Assembly (NCBI GenBank): GCA_024644405.1
Contig: JAHELC010000039.1
Span: 62,001-126,000 of the forward strand
Source of the DNA: Nitrospinaceae bacterium
GTDB lineage: Bacteria; Nitrospinota; Nitrospinia; Nitrospinales; Nitrospinaceae
Direction: 5' to 3'
DNA length: 64,000 bases
In this document: piece after piece, positions 1 through 8,694 of the stretch
How positions within the stretch are numbered: position 1 is the first letter of the stretch
How the letters are laid out: every line of letters begins with the position of its first letter
Position numbers and translations under genes: made by a program
Notes under the pieces: generated by a model
Database searches by the model: none
Told to the model about the DNA's origin: nothing
The model's input: only the letters and a program-made list of their open reading frames with translations

Positions 1-2
1 GT

Positions 3-1532
3 CATGTTCCGTACGGCCTGGCCTTGCTGGCCTCAATCGCTATCGAACGCGGCCACCAGGTCCAGGTGTACGACGAAAACGCCTGGCGTCAGGGCGAGGA
101 AACCCTGCGCGAAGTCTTAAAGGCGGATCAATGGGACGCCCTGGCCCTCGGCGGCATCACCACCGCTTACGGCTCTATCAAAAAAATTGTGAAGCTGGCC
201 CGCGAGGTCTGCCCGAAAACCACCATCGTGCTGGGAGGCGGGGTGCTGACCTCACTACCGCGGGAAATCATGACCTTCCTGCCACAAGTGAACGTCGGTT
301 GCGTGGGTGAAGGATTTGACACCTTTCCGGAAATTCTGGATGCCATCGATCAGGGCAAACAAAACTGGGCCGATATTCCGGGAACCATCTCCAGAAATAA
401 TAACGGTGAATTCGTTCTTTCACCCGAACGCGATTTGTTGATGGACCTCGATTCTCTGCCCTATCCGGCATGGGACCTGTTTCCTCTGGAAGAAGTCTAT
501 TTCAAAAACAGCGAAGCCCTGTTCTCCGAAGAGGGCATGCTGGCCAAACGGCGACTGGACATCAATGCCAGTTACGGCTGCTCATTGATTTGCCGATACT
601 GCTACCACTTGGGGCTCTCCGGGGACATGCGGTACAAGGATGACAGCGAAGGCAATCCCAATGTGGAGTTCGATGAACCGGGCAACTACACTCGTATCAT
701 CCGCTATCACAGTCCTGAATACATTGTGAAGATGATCAAGCACATTTACGACAAATACCAGGTCGATTTTGTCAGCTTCCTCGATGAAAACCTGATGACC
801 ATGAATACATCCTCTGGCGGGACCTGGATGAAGCAAATTTGCGATCTCATGAAAGAAAACGGTTTGGCTCCCGAACCACAATATGATGAGAGCGGAGAAC
901 TTACCGGCTGGAAGGGCATTCACTGGAGCGGTACCAGTCATGCTTCCTTGTGCAATCCCGAAATACTCAAGACCATGCGCGAAGCAGGGTGCTCCCACCT
1001 GGTCTACGGTTACGAATCATTTGCTCCACATGTGATGAAAACCGTTGGCAAAGGGGCCACCGTAAAAAACAACTACCGCAGTTTTTTCTGGACGCTTGAA
1101 TCTGGCATTCGCCCCATCCCCAACATCATTATAGGGTTTCCGAACGAAGATTTTGATTCCATACGCGATAATATGCTGGCCTGGGATGAGTTGGGTATCG
1201 TAGTCAAGCCCCATTTTGCGACTCCCTATCCCGGTTCTGAATGGTTTACTGTTTATCGCAAATCCATCGAAGAACAATATGGTGGAGACTTGGAAGCGTT
1301 TATACTCGATCTCGGGGATGCCAGCCAAATTTCGGCCATCATCAGTCATAATTTTAATACCGTTGAACTGGTGGGCCTGCGCGAAATGATGCTGACCCGC
1401 AACACCCGGTTGATCGATAATTATGAAAAAATCTGGAGAAACAACCATAAGATTCCAAAAGAACAGCCCTCCACCCTATTCCTCAAACAAACTCCAACTG
1501 GAGTATTGCTCGATCAACCCGTTCAGGGTTAA
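3..1532 (+). CDS. B12-binding radical SAM protein (5' end outside window)
   Basis: The reading frame is open from the first complete codon at position 3, and the residues before the first possible start (TTG at 24) continue a B12-binding-type N-terminus (H-V-P-Y-G-L-A-L-L-A-S). The gene therefore very probably starts upstream of the window. The N-terminal part is a Rossmann-like cobalamin-binding domain with a GGG-V-L-T segment. The centre carries the radical SAM CX3CX2C cluster (G-C-S-L-I-C-R-Y-C-Y, about 576-605), which binds a [4Fe-4S] cluster and S-adenosylmethionine. Members of this family perform methylations, rearrangements and other radical chemistry; the substrate here is unknown. 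It lies 54 bp upstream of neuB on the same strand, so a role in surface glycan or lipid modification is plausible but inferred only from position. Confidence 0.85.
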   Translation, partial: HVPYGLALLASIAIERGHQVQVYDENAWRQGEETLREVLKADQWDALALGGITTAYGSIKKIVKLAREVCPKTTIVLGGGVLTSLPREIMTFLPQVNVGCVGEGFDTFPEILDAIDQGKQNWADIPGTISRNNNGEFVLSPERDLLMDLDSLPYPAWDLFPLEEVYFKNSEALFSEEGMLAKRRLDINASYGCSLICRYCYHLGLSGDMRYKDDSEGNPNVEFDEPGNYTRIIRYHSPEYIVKMIKHIYDKYQVDFVSFLDENLMTMNTSSGGTWMKQICDLMKENGLAPEPQYDESGELTGWKGIHWSGTSHASLCNPEILKTMREAGCSHLVYGYESFAPHVMKTVGKGATVKNNYRSFFWTLESGIRPIPNIIIGFPNEDFDSIRDNMLAWDELGIVVKPHFATPYPGSEWFTVYRKSIEEQYGGDLEAFILDLGDASQISAIISHNFNTVELVGLREMMLTRNTRLIDNYEKIWRNNHKIPKEQPSTLFLKQTPTGVLLDQPVQG

Positions 1533-1586
1533 ACTAACTCACGGTTTTCTTACCATTTTTTTCCAACCAAACAGGAAATTCAATTA

Positions 1587-2621
1587 ATGAGTTGTTTCGT
1601 CATCGCCGAGGCGGGCGTGAATCATAACGGATCGGAAGACCTGGCACTGCAATTGATCGAGACCGCAGCCCAGGCTGGAGCGGATGCCGTCAAGTTTCAA
1701 ACCTTCCGGGCGGAATCCCTGGTCGCCCCCGGAGCTGAAAAAGCCGCATACCAGAAAACCAATACTCAGGAAGGTGATCAGTTCTCCATGATCCGAAAAC
1801 TGGAACTTTCCCGGGACCTTCACCGCACTCTTAAGAGCCGTTGCGATGAACAAGGCATCGAATTCATGTCCACTGCGTTTGACCCGGCTTCAGCGGACTT
1901 TCTGGTGGACTTGGGTATCCAGCGTATCAAAATCCCTTCCGGTGAACTGACCAACCTGCCCTTCATCGCCTACCTTGCGGAAAAGGGGCTCCCTGTTATA
2001 ATGTCCACGGGTATGGCCACGCTGGAGGAGGTAATCGACGCGGTCGATGTGATTCGAAAAACGCGGCAACGCAAAAATTTTCCCGAGCCCCTGGAAGAAC
2101 GGTTGACCTTGCTCCATTGCACCTCCAATTATCCAGCCAAGACAAAGGATATTAATCTGAGCGCCATGCTGACCCTGAAAGATGAAACCGGGTTAACCGT
2201 CGGATATTCCGACCACAGCGAGGGCATTCTTGTGGCTCCTTTAGCCGTGGGCTTAGGCGCAACGGTCATCGAAAAACATTTCACCATGGACCGCAAACTT
2301 CTTGGGCCGGATCATGCGGCTTCCCTGGAACCGGATGAACTGCAACAGATGATCCACAACATCCGAACTGTGGAGCAGGTGATGGGATCGCCCGTCAAAG
2401 CACCCACGTCTTCCGAACTGCCGGTAAGGGATGCCGCGCGACGAAGCCTGACCCTGACCCGGAGTATTTCCCCTAACGAAACTCTATCTGAAAAGGATTT
2501 GGCGCTATTGCGGCCGGGGAACGGCATCCCTCCCAAAGAACTCAAAAAAGTGGTGGGCTGTAAGGTCAAAACCGATCTGCCTCAGTGGCATACTCTGCAA
2601 TGGTCTGACATCCAACAATGA
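1587..2621 (+). CDS. neuB: N-acetylneuraminate/legionaminate synthase (NeuB family)
   Basis: This enzyme condenses phosphoenolpyruvate with a 6-carbon N-acyl amino sugar to make a nine-carbon nonulosonic acid. The protein has 344 residues, the usual family length. The NeuB TIM barrel starts directly (I-A-E-A-G-V-N-H-N-G, residues 6-15), followed by A-D-A-V-K-F-Q-T, S-G-E-L-T-N-L-P and G-Y-S-D-H-S motifs. A C-terminal SAF (antifreeze-like) domain covers about residues 280-344. The start ATG has an AGGAA Shine-Dalgarno about 9 bases upstream. Its stop overlaps the neuC start by 4 bp, so the two are translationally coupled. Because a DegT aminotransferase and an acetyltransferase follow, legionaminic acid is at least as likely a product as sialic acid. 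Confidence 0.92.
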   Translation: MSCFVIAEAGVNHNGSEDLALQLIETAAQAGADAVKFQTFRAESLVAPGAEKAAYQKTNTQEGDQFSMIRKLELSRDLHRTLKSRCDEQGIEFMSTAFDPASADFLVDLGIQRIKIPSGELTNLPFIAYLAEKGLPVIMSTGMATLEEVIDAVDVIRKTRQRKNFPEPLEERLTLLHCTSNYPAKTKDINLSAMLTLKDETGLTVGYSDHSEGILVAPLAVGLGATVIEKHFTMDRKLLGPDHAASLEPDELQQMIHNIRTVEQVMGSPVKAPTSSELPVRDAARRSLTLTRSISPNETLSEKDLALLRPGNGIPPKELKKVVGCKVKTDLPQWHTLQWSDIQQ

Positions 2622-3748
2622 GAAAAATTGTTTACGTTTCCGGCACCCGTGCTGATTTCGGCCTGATGGAGTCCACATTACAATTGGCCGCAAACAATCC
2701 TGAACTGGATGTTTCCATTTGCGTAACCGGCATGCACCTGTCTCCTCGTTTTGGCGAAACGGCAAAGGAAATCGAACATAGTGGTTTGCGTATCTGCGGT
2801 CGAATCCCTGTGGATTTCGAAAATACTTCCGGCGCTTCCATGGCTCGGGCCATTGGCATGGAATTGAGCGCTATGGTGGATGTGTTTGAAAAGGAACAGC
2901 CAGACCTGGTTCTGGTGCTGGGAGACCGCGGAGAACAGCTTGCGGGTGCTTTAGCTGCGATCCATTTGAATATTCCCGTCGCTCACCTGCATGGCGGCGA
3001 ACGTTCCGGAACCGTGGACGAACCCATCCGCCATGCTATTTCCAAACTGGCGCATTACCATTGGGTCGCGACTGAAGGTTCTAAAGAAAGATTGATCCGC
3101 ATGGGAGAACAGCAAGAGCATATTTTCGTTACCGGCGCCCCGGGTCTGGATGGATTGAAAGAGATGGCACAACGGTCCCGGAAGGAACTGTGCCAAGAGC
3201 ATGATTTTAACCCGGATCAACCTGTAGCCCTGGTCATTTTTCACCCGGTTCTTCAGGAAGCCGATCAAGCCGGATACCAAACGGAGCAGTTGATGGAAGC
3301 CTTAATGGACTGTTCCTTGCAAGTGATGGCATTGATGCCGAATGCCGATGCTGGAGGAAACTGCATTCGTGAAACCTTGGGAAAATACCGCAATCGACCG
3401 GGAATACGACTGGTCATCCATATGCCCCGGCCCGATTTCGTTTCCTGGATGGCCGCCGCCAATGTCATGGTCGGTAATTCCAGTAGCGGAATCATAGAAG
3501 CGGGAACGTTCGGTCTGCCGGTGATCAATGTCGGCTGTCGTCAGAGCGGACGGGAACGGAGCGGTAATGTCCGTGATGTCCCCGCCGATCGCTCGGCCAT
3601 CTCCCAGGCGCTGGGCGAAGTCATTAAAACAGGCAAAAATCCTGTGAAAAATGTCTATGGCGATGGTCAAACCGGAAAACGTATTGTAGACTTGCTGTTG
3701 ACGTTGCCTCTGACCGATGATTTGCTTCGAAAATCGAATGCGTATTGA
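2618..3748 (+). CDS. neuC: UDP-GlcNAc / UDP-diacetylbacillosamine 2-epimerase, hydrolysing
   Basis: NeuC/LegG-type enzyme that removes UDP and inverts C2 to give the ManNAc-type substrate for the NeuB-like synthase. At 376 residues it matches the family. The N-terminus (V-S-G-T-R-A-D-F-G-L-M) is the hallmark of NeuC. G-D-R-G-E-Q (about residues 107-112), H-L-H-G-G-E and V-G-N-S-S-S-G-I-I-E-A-G are the usual nucleotide-binding and catalytic segments of the UDP-sugar 2-epimerase fold. The start overlaps the neuB stop as ATGA. Whether the substrate is UDP-GlcNAc or the 2,4-diacetamido sugar cannot be told from sequence alone. Confidence 0.9.
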   Translation: MRKIVYVSGTRADFGLMESTLQLAANNPELDVSICVTGMHLSPRFGETAKEIEHSGLRICGRIPVDFENTSGASMARAIGMELSAMVDVFEKEQPDLVLVLGDRGEQLAGALAAIHLNIPVAHLHGGERSGTVDEPIRHAISKLAHYHWVATEGSKERLIRMGEQQEHIFVTGAPGLDGLKEMAQRSRKELCQEHDFNPDQPVALVIFHPVLQEADQAGYQTEQLMEALMDCSLQVMALMPNADAGGNCIRETLGKYRNRPGIRLVIHMPRPDFVSWMAAANVMVGNSSSGIIEAGTFGLPVINVGCRQSGRERSGNVRDVPADRSAISQALGEVIKTGKNPVKNVYGDGQTGKRIVDLLLTLPLTDDLLRKSNAY

Positions 3749-3781
3749 ATTCCCTGAAACACACCTTAATAAAATTAATAT

Positions 3782-4414
3782 ATGAGTTCACTTTTAATAC
3801 TGGGAGCCGGAGGACACGGCAAGGTGGTGGCAGACACCGCCACTGCAACCGGTCAATGGAAAAAAGTTGCCTTGCTGGATGACCGGCACCCCTCTCTCAA
3901 AGCGGTACTCGGCTGGCCGGTACTTGGCCGCATGGAAGACGCAAAAAAGTTTTTACCTGAGTATGACAGCTTCTGTGTTGCCATCGGCAATAATAACTTA
4001 AGAACAAAGTTACTCCAATTGTATTTGGATCAGGGTTTCTCGGCTCCCAGCCTGGTGCATCCCACCGCTTACATCAGCCCTTCCGCCTCCTTAGGCCCGG
4101 GATGCGTCGTGTTTGCTCAAGGCGTGGTGAACCCCGGAACTCAAGTCGGTGGCGGCAGCATTATCAATACCGGGGCGAGTGTCGACCATGATTGCACTTT
4201 GGGTGTAGGGGTGCATTTATGTCCGGGGGTGAGATTGGCCGGAGAGGTCAGCGTGGGCCAGCAAACAACCCTGGGCACCGGTGCAGCGGTTATTCCACAA
4301 ATCAACATTGGCAGCCATGTGATGGTCGGTGCCGGTTCGGTGGTCGTCACCGACATCCCGGATCATTCCACTGCGGCGGGTGTTCCTGCGAAACTCATAA
4401 AGAATCATGAGTGA
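3782..4414 (+). CDS. Sugar O/N-acyltransferase, NeuD/PglD family
   Basis: A 210-residue left-handed beta-helix acyltransferase. The N-terminal PglD-like domain has the Rossmann glycine motif L-I-L-G-A-G-G-H-G-K-V (residues 5-15), which binds the UDP-sugar in PglD. From about residue 90 onward, isoleucine/valine-spaced hexapeptide repeats end in the acetyl-CoA-binding region (V-G-A-G-S-V-V, A-A-G-V-P-A-K). Family members acetylate sialic acid (NeuD) or the 4-amino group of UDP-4-amino sugars (PglD/LegH). The adjoining aminotransferase favours the second role, giving an acetylated amino sugar for NeuC. It lies 33 bp after neuC and overlaps the next gene by 8 bp. Confidence 0.85.
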   Translation: MSSLLILGAGGHGKVVADTATATGQWKKVALLDDRHPSLKAVLGWPVLGRMEDAKKFLPEYDSFCVAIGNNNLRTKLLQLYLDQGFSAPSLVHPTAYISPSASLGPGCVVFAQGVVNPGTQVGGGSIINTGASVDHDCTLGVGVHLCPGVRLAGEVSVGQQTTLGTGAAVIPQINIGSHVMVGAGSVVVTDIPDHSTAAGVPAKLIKNHE

Positions 4415-5549
4415 TCATTCCAAAAAAATTTATTTATCTCCTCCCCACATGAGCGGGCAGGAAATAGAATTTGTCAAAGAGGCGTTCACCAGCAACTGGG
4501 TCGCTCCCTGCGGACCCAACCAAGAGGCATTTGAGCAGGAAATGGCTGAATATGTTGGTGTGAAAGGCGCGGTCGCTGTCAGTTCCGGCACCGCCGCTAT
4601 TCACCTGGCACTTCGGCTCTGTGGGGTGGGACCTGGCGACGTAGTTTTCTGTTCTTCGCTTACGTTTATCGGTTCCGCTACACCCATTTTATTTCTCGGT
4701 GCAACACCCGTGTTTATAGATTCGGACCCCGCCTCCTGGAATATGTCACCCCCGGCTCTGGAGACGGCTTTTGCCAAAGCGAAGTCCAAAGGAAAACTGC
4801 CCAAGGCCGTCATTGTTGTCAATCTGTACGGCCAATGCGCGGATTATGATTCCTTAAAACCGATATGCGACCGCTATCAGGTGCCCCTGATCGAAGACGC
4901 GGCGGAATCTTTAGGCGCCACATACCGGGGAAAAGCCAGTGGAACATTGGGCAAATTCGGGGTTTTATCCTTCAACGGCAATAAAATCATCACCACCTCC
5001 GGCGGGGGGATGCTTTTGGCGGACGATCTAGATGCGCTTAACAAGGCCCGTTATTGGGCGACCCAGGCGCGCGACCCGGCTTTACATTATGAACATAGCG
5101 AATTGGGGTACAATTACCGAATGAGCAACGTGCTGGCGGGAATCGGCCGGGGGCAATTAAAAGTTCTGGAGGACCGAGTTAAAACGCGTCGGGAAATATT
5201 TGACCGGTATTACCAGGCCCTTAATGGAATTGTTGGGGTTGAGTTCATGCCCGAGCCTTCTTACGGACAATCGAACCGATGGCTTACCGTTCTGACTCTG
5301 GAAAAAAACTGCAAGGCCAGCCCGCTGACAGTCATAAACCGATTGGATGCTGAAGACATTGAAGCCCGCCCGGTATGGAAACCGTTACACCTGCAACCGG
5401 TGTTCAAAGGATACCAGTACTATCCACACCAACTTGAAAGCAGTTTCTCTGATAAAGTTTTTCAATATGGACTTTGTCTGCCATCCGGCACTAATTTACA
5501 AGTTACAGATCAAAATAGAATCGTAAGCATTATTCTGGATATCCTTTGA
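4407..5549 (+). CDS. DegT/DnrJ/EryC1 sugar aminotransferase (LegC/PglE-like)
   Basis: A PLP-dependent aminotransferase of 380 residues, probably acting on a UDP-4-keto-6-deoxy-GlcNAc intermediate. The DegT fold signatures are visible: S-S-G-T-A-A-I-H-L-A (about 59-68), I-E-D-A-A-E-S-L-G-A (about 162-171) and the Schiff-base lysine K193 in F-N-G-N-K-I-I-T-T-S-G-G-G. It overlaps the acyltransferase by 8 bp. Together with the NeuB/NeuC/NeuD homologues it fits the LegC step of legionaminic acid synthesis. The 4,6-dehydratase and the CMP-sugar synthetase needed for a full pathway are not in this window and may lie upstream. Confidence 0.88.
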   Translation: MSDHSKKIYLSPPHMSGQEIEFVKEAFTSNWVAPCGPNQEAFEQEMAEYVGVKGAVAVSSGTAAIHLALRLCGVGPGDVVFCSSLTFIGSATPILFLGATPVFIDSDPASWNMSPPALETAFAKAKSKGKLPKAVIVVNLYGQCADYDSLKPICDRYQVPLIEDAAESLGATYRGKASGTLGKFGVLSFNGNKIITTSGGGMLLADDLDALNKARYWATQARDPALHYEHSELGYNYRMSNVLAGIGRGQLKVLEDRVKTRREIFDRYYQALNGIVGVEFMPEPSYGQSNRWLTVLTLEKNCKASPLTVINRLDAEDIEARPVWKPLHLQPVFKGYQYYPHQLESSFSDKVFQYGLCLPSGTNLQVTDQNRIVSIILDIL

Positions 5550-5638
5550 GGTTTGCAATTAATTTTAATTATCCTTAATTTCTTGCTCCAGCACACGCTT
5601 ATCGTCAATCCAGAATCACTATTTTTTTAAATGACCTC

Positions 5639-6148
5639 ATGAAACAAATTATCGTCGACATAGGTTGTGGCTCCAGAAAGATTGAGGGGGCAATAGGTAT
5701 TGATGGGATCCACCAACCAGGGGTTAATATTGTCTGTAATTTCGAACAGGCTCTTCCATTAAAAACAAATTCGGTGGACATTCTCCATGCCAGTCATTTA
5801 TTGGAGCACATTCAGAATCTTGTTCAACTCATGGAAGAGGTTTACAGGGTCTGCAAACCCAAGGGACAGGTTCATATCACCGTCCCATATTTCACCTCAC
5901 GTGGGGCCTTTCGAGATCCGACTCATGTCCGATACCTTTCGGAAGAGACCTTCATATACTTCCAGAATCCCACACCGTATAAAATAAGAACCGATTTTCA
6001 AATCCAGAATATTCACTATAAATACAGAACGTTTTTCCGTTATTTTCCAGAATTCATCCGAAAAATTTTCCGAAGGCATTTGTGGAATGTAGTCGATGAA
6101 ATTACCGTTTCCTTAAAGGTTGGGGAAAGCCTCTTCACTAATTACTAG
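5639..6148 (+). CDS. SAM-dependent methyltransferase (small class I)
   Basis: A 169-residue class I methyltransferase-like protein. Motif I is I-V-D-I-G-C-G-S-R (residues 5-13), followed by an acidic G-I-D-G position and the post-motif segment S-V-D-I-L-H-A-S-H-L-L-E-H-I typical of Methyltransf_11 proteins. It starts 89 bp after the aminotransferase, behind an AT-rich gap. This gene and the next look visibly richer in A+T than the neu genes before them, which suggests a different origin within the glycan locus. The acceptor is unknown; a sugar or lipid-linked glycan is likely from context. Confidence 0.75.
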   Translation: MKQIIVDIGCGSRKIEGAIGIDGIHQPGVNIVCNFEQALPLKTNSVDILHASHLLEHIQNLVQLMEEVYRVCKPKGQVHITVPYFTSRGAFRDPTHVRYLSEETFIYFQNPTPYKIRTDFQIQNIHYKYRTFFRYFPEFIRKIFRRHLWNVVDEITVSLKVGESLFTNY

Positions 6149-6203
6149 TATCAAGAACTCCTCTTCGACGACATCAAAATTTGCTTGGAATAATTTTAAT
6201 TTA

Positions 6204-7556
6204 ATGACAAACCAACCTTCCTCGAAGTTCATCAGTATTGATCCAGCGATCAACAAATTGTCGGCTGCCTGTTTTTTATTGTTTGCCTTGGCCTGCAACT
6301 TCTCAATCAGCCTGACTCAGGTAGGGGCCTATATGGGTATCTCCCTTTGGCTGATTCAAACCTACCGGTCCGGAACCTGGAAAAACACTCAAACTGTATT
6401 GCTCTGGCCCTTTGTTCTTTATTTAATAGCTATCATTATCTCCATCGCTTGTGCCGTGGATCCTGGAACCAGTGCCTCCCAACTGAAAAAATTTGCTCTA
6501 GTGCTAATTTTCTTTTGGACCATAAATATGCTGGGTAAATCCGATCTCATGGGTTTTGTTAACTGGCTGGGAAATGCCCTCGGAACTGCCAAATTTTTTA
6601 ACAACCCGGTTCAAAGAAAAACATCGTTTTCCTCGGGCACATCAGTTGAAATCCTGGTAACCGTGATTTTTATTTCTGCCTCTCTTTCGGCGTTTTATGG
6701 GCTATTCCAAGCATTCTCCTACGGCGGTGAGCTTGCTGACAGAATTCAAATTCGCGGAACCATGGGGCATGTGTTTACTTTTTCTGTATTATTAATGATG
6801 ATCGGATTACTGGTTTTAAGTCGTCAATTGTTTGGCCAGACTCGGGGAAAGTGGATTTACCCGGCTCTTTTGATCATCCTGGTTTGCCTAGTTTTAACAA
6901 TGGCACGCCAAGTCTGGTTGAGCTTGTTTATCGCTGTTTCTTTTCTACTGTTTTTTAAAAGAAAACTTTTTGTCATCATTCCCATTCTGCTGGTTATTTT
7001 TATATTTTTATTTTCCCCAGAGGTTATCCACCGCCGGATTGCCAGTATTGTAGACTTTGAACAGTATTCCAACAACGTTCGGTTTCTGATGTGGCAGGGC
7101 GGGATTGATGTCGTTAAAGACTACCCCTTGACCGGGTGCGGGTATAAATGCCTTTATTTGATCCATAACCAATATCCACAACATCCGGTTCTGCAGGAAT
7201 TCTATTACAACTTGCATAACAATTTAGTTCAAATAGCGGTGGATACCGGTTTGTTGGGTTTGGGTACCTGGCTGGGGATATGGGTGAGTTACTTTGTGAT
7301 ATTAATAAAACGATATAAAAATGAATCTTCTCCCGCCCCGCCGCGCTGGGTTATTTTGGGGAGCGGTGCGGCGGTGTTGTCATTTCTGGTTGCCGGATTA
7401 TTTGAAACGAATTTCTATGATTCGGAGGTGGTCATGGTTTTGTATTTTATCATGGCCCTGCCGTTCGTATCCCCCAACACGTCCCAATCCGTCCCTTCCG
7501 GTACTGCCGCACCTATCCATAATGACTTTCAAGGAAGAGACGCTTCCGCTAACTGA
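6204..7556 (+). CDS. O-antigen ligase / polymerase (Wzy_C family membrane protein)
   Basis: A polytopic inner-membrane protein of about 450 residues with roughly ten hydrophobic segments. The large periplasmic loop in the C-terminal half contains the Wzy_C/WaaL landmarks: R-F-L-M-W-Q-G-G-I-D-V-V-K-D-Y-P-L-T-G-C-G and, further on, H-N-N-L-V-Q-I-A-V-D-T-G. Such proteins polymerise O-units or transfer O-antigen to lipid A core in the periplasm. The frame is also open from a TTG at 6120, but that would overlap the methyltransferase end; the ATG at 6204 gives a more normal N-terminus. No strong Shine-Dalgarno is visible for either. Its end overlaps the end of the convergent aminotransferase gene by 8 bp. 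Confidence 0.82.
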   Translation: MTNQPSSKFISIDPAINKLSAACFLLFALACNFSISLTQVGAYMGISLWLIQTYRSGTWKNTQTVLLWPFVLYLIAIIISIACAVDPGTSASQLKKFALVLIFFWTINMLGKSDLMGFVNWLGNALGTAKFFNNPVQRKTSFSSGTSVEILVTVIFISASLSAFYGLFQAFSYGGELADRIQIRGTMGHVFTFSVLLMMIGLLVLSRQLFGQTRGKWIYPALLIILVCLVLTMARQVWLSLFIAVSFLLFFKRKLFVIIPILLVIFIFLFSPEVIHRRIASIVDFEQYSNNVRFLMWQGGIDVVKDYPLTGCGYKCLYLIHNQYPQHPVLQEFYYNLHNNLVQIAVDTGLLGLGTWLGIWVSYFVILIKRYKNESSPAPPRWVILGSGAAVLSFLVAGLFETNFYDSEVVMVLYFIMALPFVSPNTSQSVPSGTAAPIHNDFQGRDASAN

Positions 7557-8694
7557 AAAACTTCCTGATGGCCTGGGTCACGCGCTCCACTTCATTGTCC
7601 TCCATCCCGTAAAACAGCGGAAGGCGGATCAATCGCTGGCTGATGTCATTCGTTACGTTCATATTCCCCAACTTTCTTCCATACTTTATACCCGCTTTTG
7701 AAGAATGGAGTGGGACGTAATGCGGAATAACGTTTATATTCTGGTCATTCAATTGTTGCATCAACCGCCGGCATTCTTCCGCCTTCGAAGCCACGATAAA
7801 AAAGATATGTCCATTGCCATCCGTTCCCTCCTGCAGGCAGGGCAGCCGAATACATCCTTTGTCCTGGAGATCTTTTAATCCTTCATAATAATTAAAAAAC
7901 ACCTTGGAGCGTTTTGAAATGATAAACGCCGCCTTTTCCAACTGCGCATAGAGAAAGGCGCTGACCAGTTCGCTGGGAAGATAGGAAGACCCGATGTCCT
8001 GCCAGGAGTATTTATCCACTTCTCCGCGCAGGAACTGGCTCCGGTCGGTGCCTTTTTCCCAGATGATTTCAGCCCGCTCCATCAACCGCTCGTCGTTGAT
8101 CAACAGGGCTCCCCCCTCCCCGCTGATAATATTTTTGGTCTCGTGAAAACTCAAACAGCCCAGATGGCCCAGGGTTCCCAGGGACCGGCCTTTGTATCGA
8201 GACAAATAAGCCTGCGCGGCATCTTCGATCACCCACAATTTGTTGTTCTCGGCGATCTCCAGGATTTCATCGATCGCGCAGGGAATACCCGCGTAATGCA
8301 CCGGCACGACAGCCCTGGTTTTGGAGGTCAGGGCGGACTCGAGCAGACGTTCGTCCAGGTTCAGGGTATCGGCACGGATATCGACAAATACCGGCACCCC
8401 TCCCCGCAGAACAAAAGCATTGGCTGTGGAAACAAAGGTGAAGGAAGGCATGATCACTTCGTCCCCGGGCTGGATATCGCACAATATCGCAGCCATCTCC
8501 AGTGCCGCCGTACAAGAATGGGTGAGCAGTGCTTTGGGGCAACCCAGGTTTTGTTCCAGCCACGTCTGGCATTTTTTGGTGAACGGACCATTGCCTGAAA
8601 TATGACCGTGCTCCATCACCGCCTGCGAAATATACTCCAGCTCCTTGCCGACGATAAAAGGCCGATTGTATGGAATCCTGCTGTCTTTACTCAT
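7549..8694 (-). CDS. wecE: dTDP-4-amino-4,6-dideoxygalactose transaminase (WecE/RffA-like)
   Basis: PLP-dependent aminotransferase of 381 residues that converts dTDP-4-keto-6-deoxyglucose to the 4-amino-galactose (Fuc4N) precursor. The N-terminus R-I-P-Y-N-R-P-F is the classic WecE start. T-H-S-C-T-A-A-L-E-M-A-A (about 58-69), the M-P-S-F-T-F-V-S-T-A-N-A segment, the E-D-A-A-Q-A motif (157-162) and the PLP lysine K187 in S-F-H-E-T-K-N-I follow. I chose the ATG at 8694 because it forms an ATGA overlap with the stop of the upstream methyltransferase; an in-frame start at 8823 would give an unrelated 43-residue extension inside that gene. It is the last gene of the minus-strand glycan operon. 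Confidence 0.9.
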   Translation of the reverse strand: MSKDSRIPYNRPFIVGKELEYISQAVMEHGHISGNGPFTKKCQTWLEQNLGCPKALLTHSCTAALEMAAILCDIQPGDEVIMPSFTFVSTANAFVLRGGVPVFVDIRADTLNLDERLLESALTSKTRAVVPVHYAGIPCAIDEILEIAENNKLWVIEDAAQAYLSRYKGRSLGTLGHLGCLSFHETKNIISGEGGALLINDERLMERAEIIWEKGTDRSQFLRGEVDKYSWQDIGSSYLPSELVSAFLYAQLEKAAFIISKRSKVFFNYYEGLKDLQDKGCIRLPCLQEGTDGNGHIFFIVASKAEECRRLMQQLNDQNINVIPHYVPLHSSKAGIKYGRKLGNMNVTNDISQRLIRLPLFYGMEDNEVERVTQAIRKFFS

